Assembly (NCBI GenBank): GCA_030523325.1
Contig: JAUNIS010000005.1
Span: 24,915 to 88,914 of the forward strand
From: Phascolarctobacterium sp.
GTDB lineage: Bacteria; Bacillota; Negativicutes; Acidaminococcales; Acidaminococcaceae
Reading direction: 5' to 3'
DNA length: 64,000 bases
Every line of letters starts with the position of its first letter. Position 1 is the stretch's first letter. The position numbers were made by a program, and so were the translations under genes. Positions 1 through 9,415 of this stretch are shown piece by piece. Below the pieces are notes generated by a model. It was not told the DNA's origin, did not search any database, and saw only the letters and a program-made list of their open reading frames with translations.

Positions 1-101
1 TTAACTGCAATATCGCGATAGTCATATTCAACGCCTTGTGCATCGAGCCACTTTCTTGCTTTTTGGCAGGTACCACATTTAGGATAGCAGACAAATAACA
101 T
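1..101 (-). CDS. ArsC/Spx-family thioredoxin-fold protein (C-terminus cut by window edge)
   Basis: Only the first 33 codons are in the window. The reading begins with an ATG preceded by an AAAGGTGG ribosome site and encodes MLFVCYPKCGTCQKARKWL, then a short link and YDYRDI. The CxxC next to a Y-P-K-C start and the following helix are the signature of the arsenate reductase/Spx (ArsC-like) branch of the thioredoxin fold. Members are either small redox enzymes or Spx-like RNA polymerase-binding regulators. The truncated sequence cannot separate these; the CGTC motif fits both. The gene runs off the left edge. Confidence 0.75.
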   Translation of the reverse strand, partial: MLFVCYPKCGTCQKARKWLDAQGVEYDYRDIAV

Positions 102-135
102 GTTTATTCCACCTTTCGAAATTACTCTACTAAGA

Positions 136-549
136 TTATAACACCATAATCAAGGTTCCGATAGTGATAAGTACAGAACCTACAGCTGCTTTCCAGGTGA
201 ATTGTTCTCCAAGCACAACGAATGCTAAAATCAAAGTCAATACGATACTCAGCTTATCGATGGGAACAACTTTAGAAGCTTCGCCCAATTGTAATGCTTT
301 GTAATAACATAACCAGGATGCTCCGGTAGCAAGACCGGATAAAATCAAAAACTGCCAGCTTCTTTTAGAAATATCCCAGATTCCCCCTTGTTGATTGGTC
401 ACAAGAACCATAGCCAAAGCCATAAAAACTACAACTATCGTTCTAATCAAAGTTGCAAGGTTAGAGGACACACCCTCAATACCTATTTTGGCTAAGATAG
501 AAGTCAATGCTGCAAACACTGAGGATAAAATAGCTAAAATCAACCACAT
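136..549 (-). CDS. Single-domain EamA/DMT membrane protein
   Basis: A 137-residue protein with four hydrophobic segments and a single EamA-like half: LAILSSVFAALTSILAKIG at the N-terminus, the loop motif YYKALQLGEASKVVPIDKLS in the middle, and a last helix ending GTLIMVL. Most EamA transporters have two such halves (about 290 residues), so this one probably works as a dimer. These half-size proteins are predicted small-molecule exporters; the substrate is unknown. The start is the ATG with AAAGGAG about 11 nt upstream. It has the same orientation as the partial ArsC-like gene, 34 bp away. Confidence 0.8.
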   Translation of the reverse strand: MWLILAILSSVFAALTSILAKIGIEGVSSNLATLIRTIVVVFMALAMVLVTNQQGGIWDISKRSWQFLILSGLATGASWLCYYKALQLGEASKVVPIDKLSIVLTLILAFVVLGEQFTWKAAVGSVLITIGTLIMVL

Positions 550-725
550 GATGACATATTCTCCTTTACCTTCGAAAAAAATAGGATTAAAATATTGTCA
601 TATTATACATCCAAAAACTTAAGTATAAATGAATTATTTAAATTTTTTTCAGGAAGTGCAATTACTCCTAGATATCGAGTTCCGGATGAAACAAGAAGGA
701 AAAATCATCTACCTAACTTAAAAAT

Positions 726-758
726 AAAGCGCTCAGAACAAAAAATTCTGAACGCTTT
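726..758 (-). terminator. Terminator after the LysR gene at 766
   Basis: Inverted repeat AAAGCGCTCAGAA / TTCTGAACGCTTT (13 bp, one mismatch) with a 7-nt loop, flanked by T/A-rich runs on both sides. It lies 8 bp past the stop codon of the minus-strand LysR gene. Confidence 0.75.
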
Positions 759-765
759 ATATTTT

Positions 766-1647
766 TTACACCATTTTAGAATAGTAATTAAGGAAGGTCT
801 TAGCAATTGTTGACAGTGGCCTATCCTTGACGGTAATCAAAGCTTTATCTAAATACAATCTCTCGTCTTTAATGTCGAAAGTTTTAACATTTTCTCCAAA
901 TGTTTCTGTGTATGACGCAGGAATAATAGCAACTCCTGCATCGACTTCAGCCCAGGCCACCGCAGACATTTTTGTAGTATTCTCACTCATGACTAAGGGA
1001 AAAATTTTAGAATCATAACAAGTGTTCAAAAAAAGTTCTGAACACCCTCTTGATAAACAAATAGGAGCTTCTTCTAGTTCCTCGAGCAAAACTGAACTGC
1101 GATTGAATTCTAAAAAGCGAGAATGTTTGTTACATACTGCCACTAATTTTTCTTTTCTGCTAAATACAACCTCGAATCTTTGAGGTTGTAACAAAGGAGC
1201 ATTGGCGATTCCAATTTCTGTTTGACCGCTCAAAAGTTGTTCCGTTAGTTCTTTAATCGGAACTTCATACAATTCGTAATTAATGTCTGGATACTCTCGA
1301 CTAAATCTCCCTAAAAAGTTTCGGATAAAATCTATTGAAGTGGACGGAGATAGACTCATCGCCAAGGTACCACTAAATCCGGCATTATAATCTTTAATTT
1401 CTCTTATTGTTGCTTCTTCTGTAGAACATATATATTTAGCTTTGTTGTACAGGATAGCACCGGCAGGAGTAAGGTCCAGACTATGCCCACCTCGTTTCGT
1501 ATTTAAAAGAGGTGCACCGAATTTCTGTTGTAAAATTTTAACCTGGTTGCTCAATGCAGGCTGTGCAATGGCTATTTTTTTAGCAGCACCAGATATACTT
1601 CCACATTCAACTATGGTAATAAAATTACGGTAGTATTCGATATCCAT
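766..1647 (-). CDS. LysR-family transcriptional regulator, divergent from the acyl-CoA operon
   Basis: A 293-residue LysR protein. The N-terminal winged helix-turn-helix (about residues 1-60) contains SISGAAKKIAIAQPALSNQV, the canonical LysR recognition helix pattern. The rest is a periplasmic-binding-protein-like effector domain. The start is ATG with GGGAGGG upstream. It is transcribed away from the CoA-transferase operon across about 415 bp of AT-rich DNA, the usual layout for a LysR regulator that controls its divergent neighbour. The inferred effector is therefore a carboxylic acid or CoA ester handled by that operon; the sequence does not show which. Confidence 0.85.
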   Translation of the reverse strand: MDIEYYRNFITIVECGSISGAAKKIAIAQPALSNQVKILQQKFGAPLLNTKRGGHSLDLTPAGAILYNKAKYICSTEEATIREIKDYNAGFSGTLAMSLSPSTSIDFIRNFLGRFSREYPDINYELYEVPIKELTEQLLSGQTEIGIANAPLLQPQRFEVVFSRKEKLVAVCNKHSRFLEFNRSSVLLEELEEAPICLSRGCSELFLNTCYDSKIFPLVMSENTTKMSAVAWAEVDAGVAIIPASYTETFGENVKTFDIKDERLYLDKALITVKDRPLSTIAKTFLNYYSKMV

Positions 1648-1686
1648 ATACTTCCCTCCCTACTCGAAACTAGATGTAATCGGCAA

Positions 1687-1713
1687 ATGCTTTTCAGGGG
1701 TGTTGAAAAGCAT
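1687..1713. promoter_or_regulatory. Perfect 9-bp inverted repeat upstream of the LysR gene
   Basis: ATGCTTTTC and GAAAAGCAT are exact reverse complements separated by 9 nt (half-site centres 18 bp apart). The element sits 40-66 bp upstream of the LysR start, in the divergent promoter region. The symmetry suggests an operator. There is no T-run, so it is not a terminator. The rest of the 1648-2064 intergenic region is very AT-rich with no further gene. Confidence 0.4.
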
Positions 1714-2064
1714 GTACATCATTATCGCCAACCTTATTAACATATATACTAGTTATATATATTATAACATTTACATATATATTTGCATCATATTCACCCC
1801 CTCTAATATAGATTAAACATATATGTCTTATCGTTTTTGATTATATTATTTTTGAGTGCAACTTTACAATTTTATAAAATAATATCTTTTATTGAAGAAT
1901 CTTTGACCAAAAGTTTACGTTTTAGTAAATTTTCGGTCTTATTTTTTTGCTCACATACATATTTTTTTTATATTTCAAAGCAAATATCCGTATTTTTTTT
2001 ATAAGACAAAAACAAATATTATATGCTTAAGGATTTAAAAAAATCCAGAAAGGAGAAGAAAATC

Positions 2065-3570
2065 ATGCTAGATCAAACAAGATTACGTCATCCGTCTTTA
2101 TTCAACAAGATCGTAACTCCAGAAGAAGCTTCTGAGTACATTAAAGATGGAATGAACGTAGGCGTAAGTGGTTTCACACCGTCAGGGTACCCCAAAAAAA
2201 CCACTATGGCTTTAGCAAAAGCAATTAAAGCTGGCAAGCAATGTCGCATCAATCTTTGGACGGGAGCGTCAGTAGGTCCAGAAATTGAAGAAGAACTTGC
2301 AAGTGTTGGTGGTATCAAGAGTCGTATGCCCTATTATGCAGCCAGCAATAAATCGATGCGTACGGGTATCAATAATGGGGAGATTGACTATATCGATCAA
2401 CATCTTAGTCACTTTGCACAACATATCGACTACGGGTTCTTTGGCGATGTGGACGTAGCAATAGTTGAAGCCGCAGCCATCACAGAGGACGGAAAAATCG
2501 TACTTGGTCCTGGTGTAGGCAATACTCCTATGCTAGTTAAACATGCTAAACACGTTATCGTGGAAGTTAACACCACTATTCCCTTATCAATTGAGGGTAT
2601 GCACGACATCTATATCTGTGCTAAACCACCACTACGCAGAGAAATTCCTATTTATAGTGCAAACGATCGTATAGGTTCTCCTTATATGGAATGTGGTTTA
2701 GACAGAATCGATTGCATCGTCGAATCTGACATTATCGATCATGTAAGAAATTTAGCAGACCCGGACGAATACAGTATCAAGATTGCTGAAAACCTTGTAG
2801 AGTTTCTTGAAAACGAACAGCGTATGGGAAGACTTCCTAAAGATCAAATGTTACCTATGCAATCCGGTGTAGGCAGCATTGCTAATGCAGTACTCCTGGG
2901 CTTAGCTAAATCTAAATTTGAAAACCTCACCATGTATTCAGAAATACTTCAAGACTCCGTTTTCAGTTTAATAAAAATGGGCAAAATCGTAAGTGCTTCT
3001 GGATGCGCATTTACACCTTCTCCTAAAGTATGGAAGATGTACAAGGAAGACCCGGATCTTTATCGCAAAACTATTACGTTAAGACCTTTGGATATTTCTA
3101 ATCACCCTGAAGTAATTCGCAGGCTGGGAGTTATCGCTATGAATACTCCAATCGAATTCGATATCTATGGACAAGCTAATTCCACTCATGTTTTTGGCAA
3201 TAGCATGATGAATGGTATCGGTGGCAGTGGAGATTACATGAGAAATGGCTTCCTAACGATTTTCTCAACACCTTCCACGGCTAAGGGTGGTTCTATTTCC
3301 AGTATCGTTCCCATGGTAACTCACGCTGACCATACCGAACACGACACTATGGTCTTTATTACTGAACAAGGTGTAGCCGATATTCGCGGTCTCAGTCCCA
3401 TTAAGAGAGCAAAACTAATTATCGAAAAATGTGCTCACCCCGATTTCAAAGAACCTCTTTACGATTATTTAAAACTTTCGCAAAGAAAAAACGGACATAT
3501 GCCTGTAGATCTTAATCACGCTTTCGATATGCAGGCTCAGTTCGCACGCACGGGTTCTATGAAAAAATAA
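2065..3570 (+). CDS. Class I acetyl/succinyl-CoA:carboxylate CoA-transferase (Cat1/AarC-like)
   Basis: A 501-residue protein of the acetyl-CoA hydrolase/transferase family, which moves CoA from an acyl-CoA to a free carboxylate in the cytoplasm through a glutamyl-CoA intermediate. The likely catalytic Glu is E293 in YSEILQDS, at nearly the same position as E294 of acetic acid bacterial AarC (from memory). The oxyanion-side motif NGIGGSGDYMRNG (about 383-395) and the C-terminal TEQGVADIRGLSP are also typical. The start was set at the ATG at 2065 because AGGAGAAG lies just upstream; the frame is open 14 codons further but has no ribosome site there. It is the first gene of the operon, 35 bp before the mutase, so it probably activates the pathway's acid substrate. 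Succinate is the family default; another di- or tricarboxylate is possible here. Confidence 0.9.
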   Translation: MLDQTRLRHPSLFNKIVTPEEASEYIKDGMNVGVSGFTPSGYPKKTTMALAKAIKAGKQCRINLWTGASVGPEIEEELASVGGIKSRMPYYAASNKSMRTGINNGEIDYIDQHLSHFAQHIDYGFFGDVDVAIVEAAAITEDGKIVLGPGVGNTPMLVKHAKHVIVEVNTTIPLSIEGMHDIYICAKPPLRREIPIYSANDRIGSPYMECGLDRIDCIVESDIIDHVRNLADPDEYSIKIAENLVEFLENEQRMGRLPKDQMLPMQSGVGSIANAVLLGLAKSKFENLTMYSEILQDSVFSLIKMGKIVSASGCAFTPSPKVWKMYKEDPDLYRKTITLRPLDISNHPEVIRRLGVIAMNTPIEFDIYGQANSTHVFGNSMMNGIGGSGDYMRNGFLTIFSTPSTAKGGSISSIVPMVTHADHTEHDTMVFITEQGVADIRGLSPIKRAKLIIEKCAHPDFKEPLYDYLKLSQRKNGHMPVDLNHAFDMQAQFARTGSMKK

Positions 3571-3605
3571 GCACTTTATTGAAGAGGATTTTAGGAGGAT
3601 AAAAA

Positions 3606-5264
3606 ATGTTAGAAAATAAAGAAGCACTAGAAAAAGGTTTAGCAGCTTACAATGCCAAGGTAGAAAAAGCTATTGCAAAATTCCCAGAAAGAAAAGAATT
3701 TACCGAAAAACGTCTTTACACCCCATTGGACGTAGACGAAAACTTTGATTATGACAAAAAACTTGGTTACCCTGGTCAATATCCTTTCACTCGTGGTGTC
3801 CAACCGACAATGTATCGTGGCCGTCTTTGGACTATGAGAGCGTATGCCGGCTTCTCTACGGCTGAAGAATCCAACAAGCGTTATAAATTTTTACTCAACG
3901 CAGGTCAAACAGGTTTATCAGTTGCATTAGATTTACCTACCCAAATCGGTTTAGACAGTGATGCAGAATTATCTCACGGCGAAGTTGGTAAGGTTGGCGT
4001 AGCTATCGATTCTTTAGCTGACATGGAACAACTTTTCGACGGCATTCCTTTAGATAAAGTTAGTACATCTATGACTATAAACGGTCCTGCAGCAGTTCTT
4101 TTGGCTATGTACGTAGCTGTTGCTGAAAAACAAGGTGTTAAACCAGAACAATTAAAAGGAACTATTCAAAACGACGTATTAAAAGAATACATCGCTCGTG
4201 GCACTTATATTTTCCCGCCTCGTCCTTCCATGAGACTTATTACCGACACCTTCGAATATTGTTCTAAAAATATTCCTAAATGGAATACTATTAGCGTAGG
4301 TGCGTATCATATTCGCGAAGCAGGTGCAAGTGAAGTTCAAGAAGTAGCCTTCGCTTTTGCAAATGCAATCGCATACATTGACGCCGCTATTAAAGCTGGT
4401 CAAAAGGTTGACGAATTTGCTCCTGGTATCAGCTGGATTTTTACAGCTGGTCTTGATTTCTTCTCGGAAGTTGCAAAATTCAGAGCAGCTCGTAGACTTT
4501 GGGCTCGCATTATGAAAGAACGCTATGGTGCGACGGTACCTAAAGCACAAATGCTTCGTGTACATGTTCATACTGCCGGAAGTGTTCTTACAGCACAACA
4601 ACCCTTAAATAATGTTGTCCGTATTACCTGGCAAGCTCTTTCCGCAGTATTAGCTGGTATTCAATCCATGGCATGCTGTGCATATGATGAAGCTATTGCC
4701 CTTCCCACCGAAGAAAGTGCAACCTTAGCACTGAGAACCCAACAACTTATCGCTTATGAAAGTGGCGCAGCAGATACCATTGATCCTATGGCTGGTTCTT
4801 ACTACGTAGAAGCACTCACCGATAAATTCGAGAAAGAAGCTATGGAGTACATCCAAAAAATTGACGAAATGGGCGGTGCAGTCGCAGCAATTGAAAATGG
4901 TTACATGCAAGGTGAAATGGCCCTTCATGCTTACGAATATCAAACAGAAATAGAACGAAATGAACGTACTGTTATTGGCGTAAATAAGTTCGCAGATAAC
5001 AAAGAAATTAAAACTAACGACGTTCTCACAGCAGACTTAAGCGTAGCTGAAAGACAAATTAACAAAGTCAACGCAATGAAAGCCAAGAGAGATCAAGAAG
5101 CTGTCAACGAAGCATTGGCAAAACTGAAAGCAGCTGCCGAAGGCGAAGAGAATCTGATGCCATATCTGATTGAAGCTGTTAAGACCTATGCGACCTTAGG
5201 TGAAATCTGCGGTATTCTTCGCGAAGTATTTGGTGAATATCAACAAGATGGCTCCATGTTCTAA
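3606..5264 (+). CDS. B12-dependent acyl-CoA mutase, large (catalytic) subunit, methylmalonyl-CoA mutase-like
   Basis: A 552-residue TIM-barrel subunit lacking the B12-binding domain, which is encoded separately at 6680. It would catalyse a radical carbon-skeleton rearrangement of an acyl-CoA. By eye-alignment to Propionibacterium MCM (numbering from memory), the carboxylate-sensing pair is kept: Tyr80 (RAYAGF; MCM Tyr89) and Arg198 (IARGTYI; MCM Arg207). So are Gln188, His235 (GAYHIREAG) and Glu362. Isobutyryl-CoA mutases have Phe/Gln at the first pair, so the substrate should carry a second carboxylate. Several normally fixed positions differ: Tyr75 to Gln66, Arg283 to Gly274, Phe287 to Ile278, Gln330 to His322, and the SLHTN block to SMACC (354-358). 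The ribosome site AGGAGG precedes the ATG. The substrate may not be methylmalonyl-CoA. Confidence 0.88.
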   Translation: MLENKEALEKGLAAYNAKVEKAIAKFPERKEFTEKRLYTPLDVDENFDYDKKLGYPGQYPFTRGVQPTMYRGRLWTMRAYAGFSTAEESNKRYKFLLNAGQTGLSVALDLPTQIGLDSDAELSHGEVGKVGVAIDSLADMEQLFDGIPLDKVSTSMTINGPAAVLLAMYVAVAEKQGVKPEQLKGTIQNDVLKEYIARGTYIFPPRPSMRLITDTFEYCSKNIPKWNTISVGAYHIREAGASEVQEVAFAFANAIAYIDAAIKAGQKVDEFAPGISWIFTAGLDFFSEVAKFRAARRLWARIMKERYGATVPKAQMLRVHVHTAGSVLTAQQPLNNVVRITWQALSAVLAGIQSMACCAYDEAIALPTEESATLALRTQQLIAYESGAADTIDPMAGSYYVEALTDKFEKEAMEYIQKIDEMGGAVAAIENGYMQGEMALHAYEYQTEIERNERTVIGVNKFADNKEIKTNDVLTADLSVAERQINKVNAMKAKRDQEAVNEALAKLKAAAEGEENLMPYLIEAVKTYATLGEICGILREVFGEYQQDGSMF

Positions 5265-5292
5265 TTAATTTTGTGTAAAAAAGGAGATTTCA

Positions 5293-6666
5293 ATGAGTAC
5301 CAAAACGTTAGCAAGTTTTACTTCAAAAATCACCTACGAACAACTAAGTGACCATTCAAAAATGATCGCCAAAAAATGTATCCTCGATTGGCTTGGAGTT
5401 TCTATTCGTGGATCCCAAGAAATTCCTGCAAAAATTTTAAAGGCTACTATATTAGGTGAAGGTGATTGTCCTAACGGTCAAGCGACTATCCTTGCTGGGA
5501 GCACCCAAAAAACTACAACTCTGCAGGCCGCTATGTTCAATGGCGCGTCCTCCCACACTTTGGATTTCGACGATTTGCACAATCCTTCGATTATCCATCT
5601 AGCTTGTGTAGTTATCCCTGGCGTTCTTTCTTTAGCAGAAGCTAATCATAAAAACGGCAAAGAAATGATTGCTGCAGTATGTGCTGGTTATGAAGCTGGC
5701 GCTCGCATAGGCGAGTCTGTAATCCCAGAGTCATATTTTTTCTGGCACACCACAGGTACAGCCGGTACTTTTGGCGCCGCAGCCGCAGCCGCTAACATCT
5801 TAGGCTTGAACGAACAAGAAACGCTCATGTGTTACGGCAGTGCCGGAACGCAAACCGCTGGTTTATGGGAATTTTTGAAGGAAGGAGCTATGAGTAAAGC
5901 CCTCCATGTAGGCAAGGCCTGCTACGCGGGAGTTCTCTCAGCATTACTCGCAAAAAATGGTTTTACCGGAGCTAGTCAAATCTGTGAAGGCGAAAAAGGT
6001 TTTTGTAGGGCGATGGTTGCCAATCCTCATCTCGAAAAATTAACCGAGAACCTCGATATTAACGATTTAAAAATCGATCATAATTCTTTCAAACCATATG
6101 CTTGCTGCAAACATTCACACGCTTCTAATTATGCAGTACAAACAATTTGCAAAGAAAATTCTATCAAAATCTCTGATATCAAAGGCATTAAGCTTTTCGT
6201 TAACAACGTAACCAACTTTTTGATCAATAATCCCAATCCACAGAATCCTTATGGATGTAAATTCAGCATTCAATACTGTGTTTCAGCATGTGCTAAACAC
6301 GGAGTTGTTGGCATTGAACAATTTTCTCCCGAGGCCATCAATGATCCTGAAGTAAGAGCGTTAATGTCTAATGTAGAGGTTATCCAAGACCCTGAAGAGG
6401 AAGCAATATTCCAAGCGGATGCTTCTAAGCTTGCATCTAAAGTTACCATCATATTAAAAAATGGCAAGGAATATACTATGCAAGTTGATTATCCTAAAGG
6501 AGATCCTGATAATACTCTCACCTGGCAAGAGACAGAAGAAAAATTTATGCATTTAGCAACACCTGTATATGGTGAGCTTAAAGCTCGTAAGCTTTGTACT
6601 CTAATTAAAAATTTAGAAACTTGCACAGACTTTGCTAAAGATTTAGCGATGTGTCTTGAAAATTGA
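5293..6666 (+). CDS. MmgE/PrpD-family dehydratase or decarboxylase
   Basis: A 457-residue MmgE/PrpD protein. The family includes 2-methylcitrate dehydratase, cis-aconitate decarboxylase (itaconate-forming) and iminodisuccinate epimerase, all acting on tri- or dicarboxylates. Visible family motifs: [10 protein letters not shown] (about 92-101), [14 protein letters not shown] (about 154-167), SKALHVGKA (about 202-210) and [14 protein letters not shown] (about 266-279), matching the positions of the catalytic His/Asp/Lys cluster. AAGGAG precedes the ATG. It lies between the two mutase subunit genes, an unusual place, so its substrate or product should be the compound handled by the mutase and CoA-transferase. 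Dehydration versus decarboxylation cannot be decided from sequence. Confidence 0.85.
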   Translation: MSTKTLASFTSKITYEQLSDHSKMIAKKCILDWLGVSIRGSQEIPAKILKATILGEGDCPNGQATILAGSTQKTTTLQAAMFNGASSHTLDFDDLHNPSIIHLACVVIPGVLSLAEANHKNGKEMIAAVCAGYEAGARIGESVIPESYFFWHTTGTAGTFGAAAAAANILGLNEQETLMCYGSAGTQTAGLWEFLKEGAMSKALHVGKACYAGVLSALLAKNGFTGASQICEGEKGFCRAMVANPHLEKLTENLDINDLKIDHNSFKPYACCKHSHASNYAVQTICKENSIKISDIKGIKLFVNNVTNFLINNPNPQNPYGCKFSIQYCVSACAKHGVVGIEQFSPEAINDPEVRALMSNVEVIQDPEEEAIFQADASKLASKVTIILKNGKEYTMQVDYPKGDPDNTLTWQETEEKFMHLATPVYGELKARKLCTLIKNLETCTDFAKDLAMCLEN

Positions 6667-6679
6667 GGAGGAAAATAAA

Positions 6680-7066
6680 ATGGCAAATATTAAAGTATTA
6701 GTAGCTAAACCCGGTCTTGATGGTCATGACCGTGGTGCAAAAGTTGTTGCACGCGCACTTCGTGATGCGGGCTTTGAAGTAATATATACTGGCATTCGTC
6801 TAACACCAGAGCAAATCGCCAAAGCAGCTCTCCAAGACGACGTTCAAGTAGTAGCATTATCCCTTCTATCCGGAGCTCATAACACTTTGTTCCCTAAAGT
6901 AGTAGAACTGCTTAAAGCCGAAGGTTTGGATAATGTACTCGTTATCGGTGGCGGTGTTATTCCCGATACAGATATTCCTGGCCTCAAGGCTGCTGGCATT
7001 GCCGAAGTATTTACCCCTGGCACCCCTACATCTGCCATCGTAGACTTCATCAATGCCAACATTTAA
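6680..7066 (+). CDS. B12-binding small subunit of acyl-CoA mutase
   Basis: A 128-residue cobalamin-binding domain, the partner of the large subunit at 3606. It carries the base-off/His-on signature D14-x-H16-x-x-G19 ([10 protein letters not shown]), in which His16 would be the lower cobalt ligand, followed by SLLSGAH and VIGGGVIP, the loops holding the nucleotide tail, and [10 protein letters not shown] near the C-terminus. This equals the C-terminal domain of one-chain MCM. The start at 6680 is supported by GAGGAGG; it lies 13 bp past the PrpD-family stop. Split mutases of this size are known for isobutyryl-CoA, 2-hydroxyisobutyryl-CoA and archaeal methylmalonyl-CoA mutases. Confidence 0.93.
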   Translation: MANIKVLVAKPGLDGHDRGAKVVARALRDAGFEVIYTGIRLTPEQIAKAALQDDVQVVALSLLSGAHNTLFPKVVELLKAEGLDNVLVIGGGVIPDTDIPGLKAAGIAEVFTPGTPTSAIVDFINANI

Positions 7067-7095
7067 TAATAAAAAAACGAAAGGAGGAAAATATT

Positions 7096-8622
7096 TTGTC
7101 GACACAAGAAAGAATTGAGAAAATGATCAAAAAATCTGAAGCGATCCTCGCCGGCGGCGGTGAGAAACGAGTTGCCAAACAACATGAACAAGGCAAATTA
7201 ACTGCAAGAGAAAGAATTAATCTCTTGCTGGACCCTGGTTCTTTTGTAGAATTAGATCGTTTCGTAAAGCATCGTTGCTATAATTTTGGACAAGAAAAGA
7301 AAGAGTGCCCAGGTGAAGGCGTAACTACCGGTTACGGAACTGTAGATGGTCGTTTAGTTTATGTTTTTGCTCAAGATTTTACAGTTGAAGGTGGTTCTCT
7401 TGGCGAGATGCATGCTAATAAAATCGTCAAAGTTCAACGTCTCGCTCTGAAAATGGGTGCTCCTTGCGTTGGTATGAATGATTCTGGCGGCGCTCGCATT
7501 CAAGAAGCGACTGACGCGTTAGGTGGTTATGGAAAAATTTTCTTTGAAAACACTAGTGCGTCCGGTGTAGTACCACAAATTTCTGCAATCATGGGACCTT
7601 CTGCAGGCGGTGCTGTTTATAGCCCTGCTCTTACAGACTTCATTTACATGGTTAAGAATACTTCTCAAATGTTCATTACCGGACCTGAAGTTGTTAAAAC
7701 AGTAACCGGGGAAACCGTAACCAAAGAAGCTCTCGGTGGTGCTATGACTCATAACACTAAATCTGGTGTAGCACACTTCGCTGCAGAAAATGACGAAGAT
7801 TGCATTAACCAAATTCGTTATCTCTTGAGTTTCTTGCCGTCCAATAATATGGAACCTGCCCCTGTCGTAGAAACAGGTGATAGTCCCATGCGTATCGACG
7901 ATGGCTTGAACACTTTGCTTCCAGATAATTCTAATGCTGCATACAATATGTATGATGTCATTACATCTATTGTTGATAATGGCGAATATTATGAATCACA
8001 AAAATTCTTCGCAACTAATGTCATTACATGTTTTGCACGAATGAATGGTTCAACAGTAGGCATCATCGCTAACCAACCTAAAGTTATGGCTGGTTGTCTC
8101 GACATCAATGCATCCGACAAAGCAGCTCGTTTCATTAGATTTTGCGACGCATTCAACATCCCGTTGTTAAATATCGTTGACGTACCTGGATTCTTACCCG
8201 GCACTCACCAAGAATATGGCGGTATTATTCGACATGGTGCAAAAATGCTTTATGCATATTCTGAAGCAACCGTTCCTAAAATCACGCTTGTAACACGCAA
8301 AGCTTACGGCGGTTCTTACATTGCAATGTGTGCGCAAGAATTGGGTGCTGACCAAGTAATCGCTTGGCCAACTGCTGAAATCGCAGTTATGGGTCCTTCT
8401 GGTGCGGCTAACATCATCTTTAAGAAAGACCCTGATAAAGATGTTCGCACCGCTGAATATATCCAAAACTTTGCTTCTCCATATTATGCTGCTCAACATC
8501 AAATGGTTGATCGCATAATCGAACCAAAGAACACTCGTCCTGAAATTTGCAACGCATTACAAATGCTTGTAAGCAAGAGAGAAGTTCGTCCTGCAAAACG
8601 TCATGGCAACATTCCGCTCTAG
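7096..8622 (+). CDS. Biotin-dependent carboxyltransferase/decarboxylase alpha subunit (MmdA/PccB-like)
   Basis: A 508-residue crotonase-fold carboxyltransferase with an acyl-CoA-binding N half (residues 1-250, [45 protein letters not shown]) and a carboxybiotin-binding C half ([44 protein letters not shown]). In Na+-pumping methylmalonyl-CoA decarboxylase this subunit moves CO2 from the malonyl-CoA-type substrate to biotin; in propionyl-CoA carboxylase it runs the other way. No biotin carrier, membrane beta subunit or biotin carboxylase gene is adjacent, so partners must be encoded elsewhere. The start is TTG with GGAGG upstream, 29 bp after the mutase small subunit. Confidence 0.9.
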   Translation: MSTQERIEKMIKKSEAILAGGGEKRVAKQHEQGKLTARERINLLLDPGSFVELDRFVKHRCYNFGQEKKECPGEGVTTGYGTVDGRLVYVFAQDFTVEGGSLGEMHANKIVKVQRLALKMGAPCVGMNDSGGARIQEATDALGGYGKIFFENTSASGVVPQISAIMGPSAGGAVYSPALTDFIYMVKNTSQMFITGPEVVKTVTGETVTKEALGGAMTHNTKSGVAHFAAENDEDCINQIRYLLSFLPSNNMEPAPVVETGDSPMRIDDGLNTLLPDNSNAAYNMYDVITSIVDNGEYYESQKFFATNVITCFARMNGSTVGIIANQPKVMAGCLDINASDKAARFIRFCDAFNIPLLNIVDVPGFLPGTHQEYGGIIRHGAKMLYAYSEATVPKITLVTRKAYGGSYIAMCAQELGADQVIAWPTAEIAVMGPSGAANIIFKKDPDKDVRTAEYIQNFASPYYAAQHQMVDRIIEPKNTRPEICNALQMLVSKREVRPAKRHGNIPL

Positions 8623-8710
8623 TTTTTTCGAAAGTGAATCTTCGAAAAAATTTTTCAACAATTTATTTAATCACGTAATTCAACAAATAATAACGTGGAG
8701 GTATTCTCTT

Positions 8711-9151
8711 ATGTCCGCAGATGAAATTACGACTATCATCAAAGAAATATACGAGCATAATGCTTTTATGAAACATTGTGGTATTGAAATTATCTCTCTG
8801 ACATGCGGAGAAGCAACTGTTGGCCTCACTATTGATGCAAATAAACACACCAACATCAATAACAAGCCTCACGGAGGTCTTATTATGACTCTTATGGACA
8901 ATGCCACTGGCTTAGCAGCTGCAACAGTTGGCAAAAGAGTCGTAACCATGTCAACGACCGTTAATTTTGTCAAAAGTGCTAACGTAGGTGATTACATCGA
9001 GGCTACAGCCTATGTTGAAAGCATGGACGAAAACAATTTAATTTATTTGCGTATGGAAGTACGCAACAAAAGTAATAATCAATTGATGGCAACAGCAATT
9101 TCAAGTATGCTGTCCATCGCGAACTTTGGAACAATTCCTGAAAAGTGGTAA
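8711..9151 (+). CDS. PaaI-type hotdog thioesterase
   Basis: A 146-residue hotdog-fold protein. The core motif NKPHGGLIMTLMDNATGLAA (about 54-73) matches the PaaI/YbgC-like acyl-CoA thioesterase helix with its Asn/His/Asp region, followed by STTVNFVKSANVGDYIEATA. The frame is open upstream to 8603, but the ATG at 8711 has GTGGAGG nine nt before it, so it was chosen. It is the last gene of the operon and probably releases CoA from a pathway or dead-end acyl-CoA. A terminator follows at 9240. Confidence 0.82.
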   Translation: MSADEITTIIKEIYEHNAFMKHCGIEIISLTCGEATVGLTIDANKHTNINNKPHGGLIMTLMDNATGLAAATVGKRVVTMSTTVNFVKSANVGDYIEATAYVESMDENNLIYLRMEVRNKSNNQLMATAISSMLSIANFGTIPEKW

Positions 9152-9158
9152 ATCTTTT

Positions 9159-9221
9159 TTATTCATGAGCTGCGACCACAATAAGTAGACAAGCGGTCAA
9201 AGCAAAAAATCTTACAATCAT
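9159..9221 (-). CDS. Possible 20-residue hydrophobic micro-ORF
   Basis: ATG preceded by GGAG (7 nt) encodes a 20-residue peptide MIVRFFALTACLLIVVAAHE, essentially one membrane helix. It lies in the gap between the thioesterase stop and the terminator at 9240, on the opposite strand. Size and hydrophobicity resemble type I toxin or leader-type peptides, but no own terminator is evident and chance is possible. Confidence 0.25.
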   Translation of the reverse strand: MIVRFFALTACLLIVVAAHE

Positions 9222-9239
9222 TCTGATACTCCATCATAA

Positions 9240-9273
9240 ACCCTCAATTCCATCTTACACCGGAATTGAGGGT
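9240..9273 (+). terminator. Terminator of the acyl-CoA operon
   Basis: Perfect 12-bp stem ACCCTCAATTCC / GGAATTGAGGGT with a 10-nt loop followed by ATTTTCC. It ends the six-gene operon. Confidence 0.8.
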
Positions 9274-9415
9274 ATTTTCCTAAATGCAAAAACAATTGTT
9301 TAAATGAGCAATATTTACTTTTTTCTTAAATTTCGCGAGCAAATTCTATTGAATTAATAATAAAAGCACGATATACTAATTAAATTAAAGACAATTAAGT
9401 GAGGCCCCACATTCT

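Noticed and set aside
595..813. 72-residue plus-strand open frame
   Set aside because: It overlaps the LysR terminator and 3' end, with no ribosome site and no recognisable protein.
2023..2064. Earlier ATG giving a 515-residue CoA-transferase
   Set aside because: The extra 14 residues are a Lys-rich translation of the ribosome-site region; the ATG at 2065 has a good AGGAGAAG site.
3780..3830. Gln66 of the mutase as a replacement of the MCM substrate-sensing Tyr89
   Set aside because: With a constant 9-residue offset fixed by Arg207 and His244, MCM Tyr89 aligns with Tyr80 (RAYAGF), which is conserved. Gln66 instead replaces Tyr75, a residue of the CoA channel.
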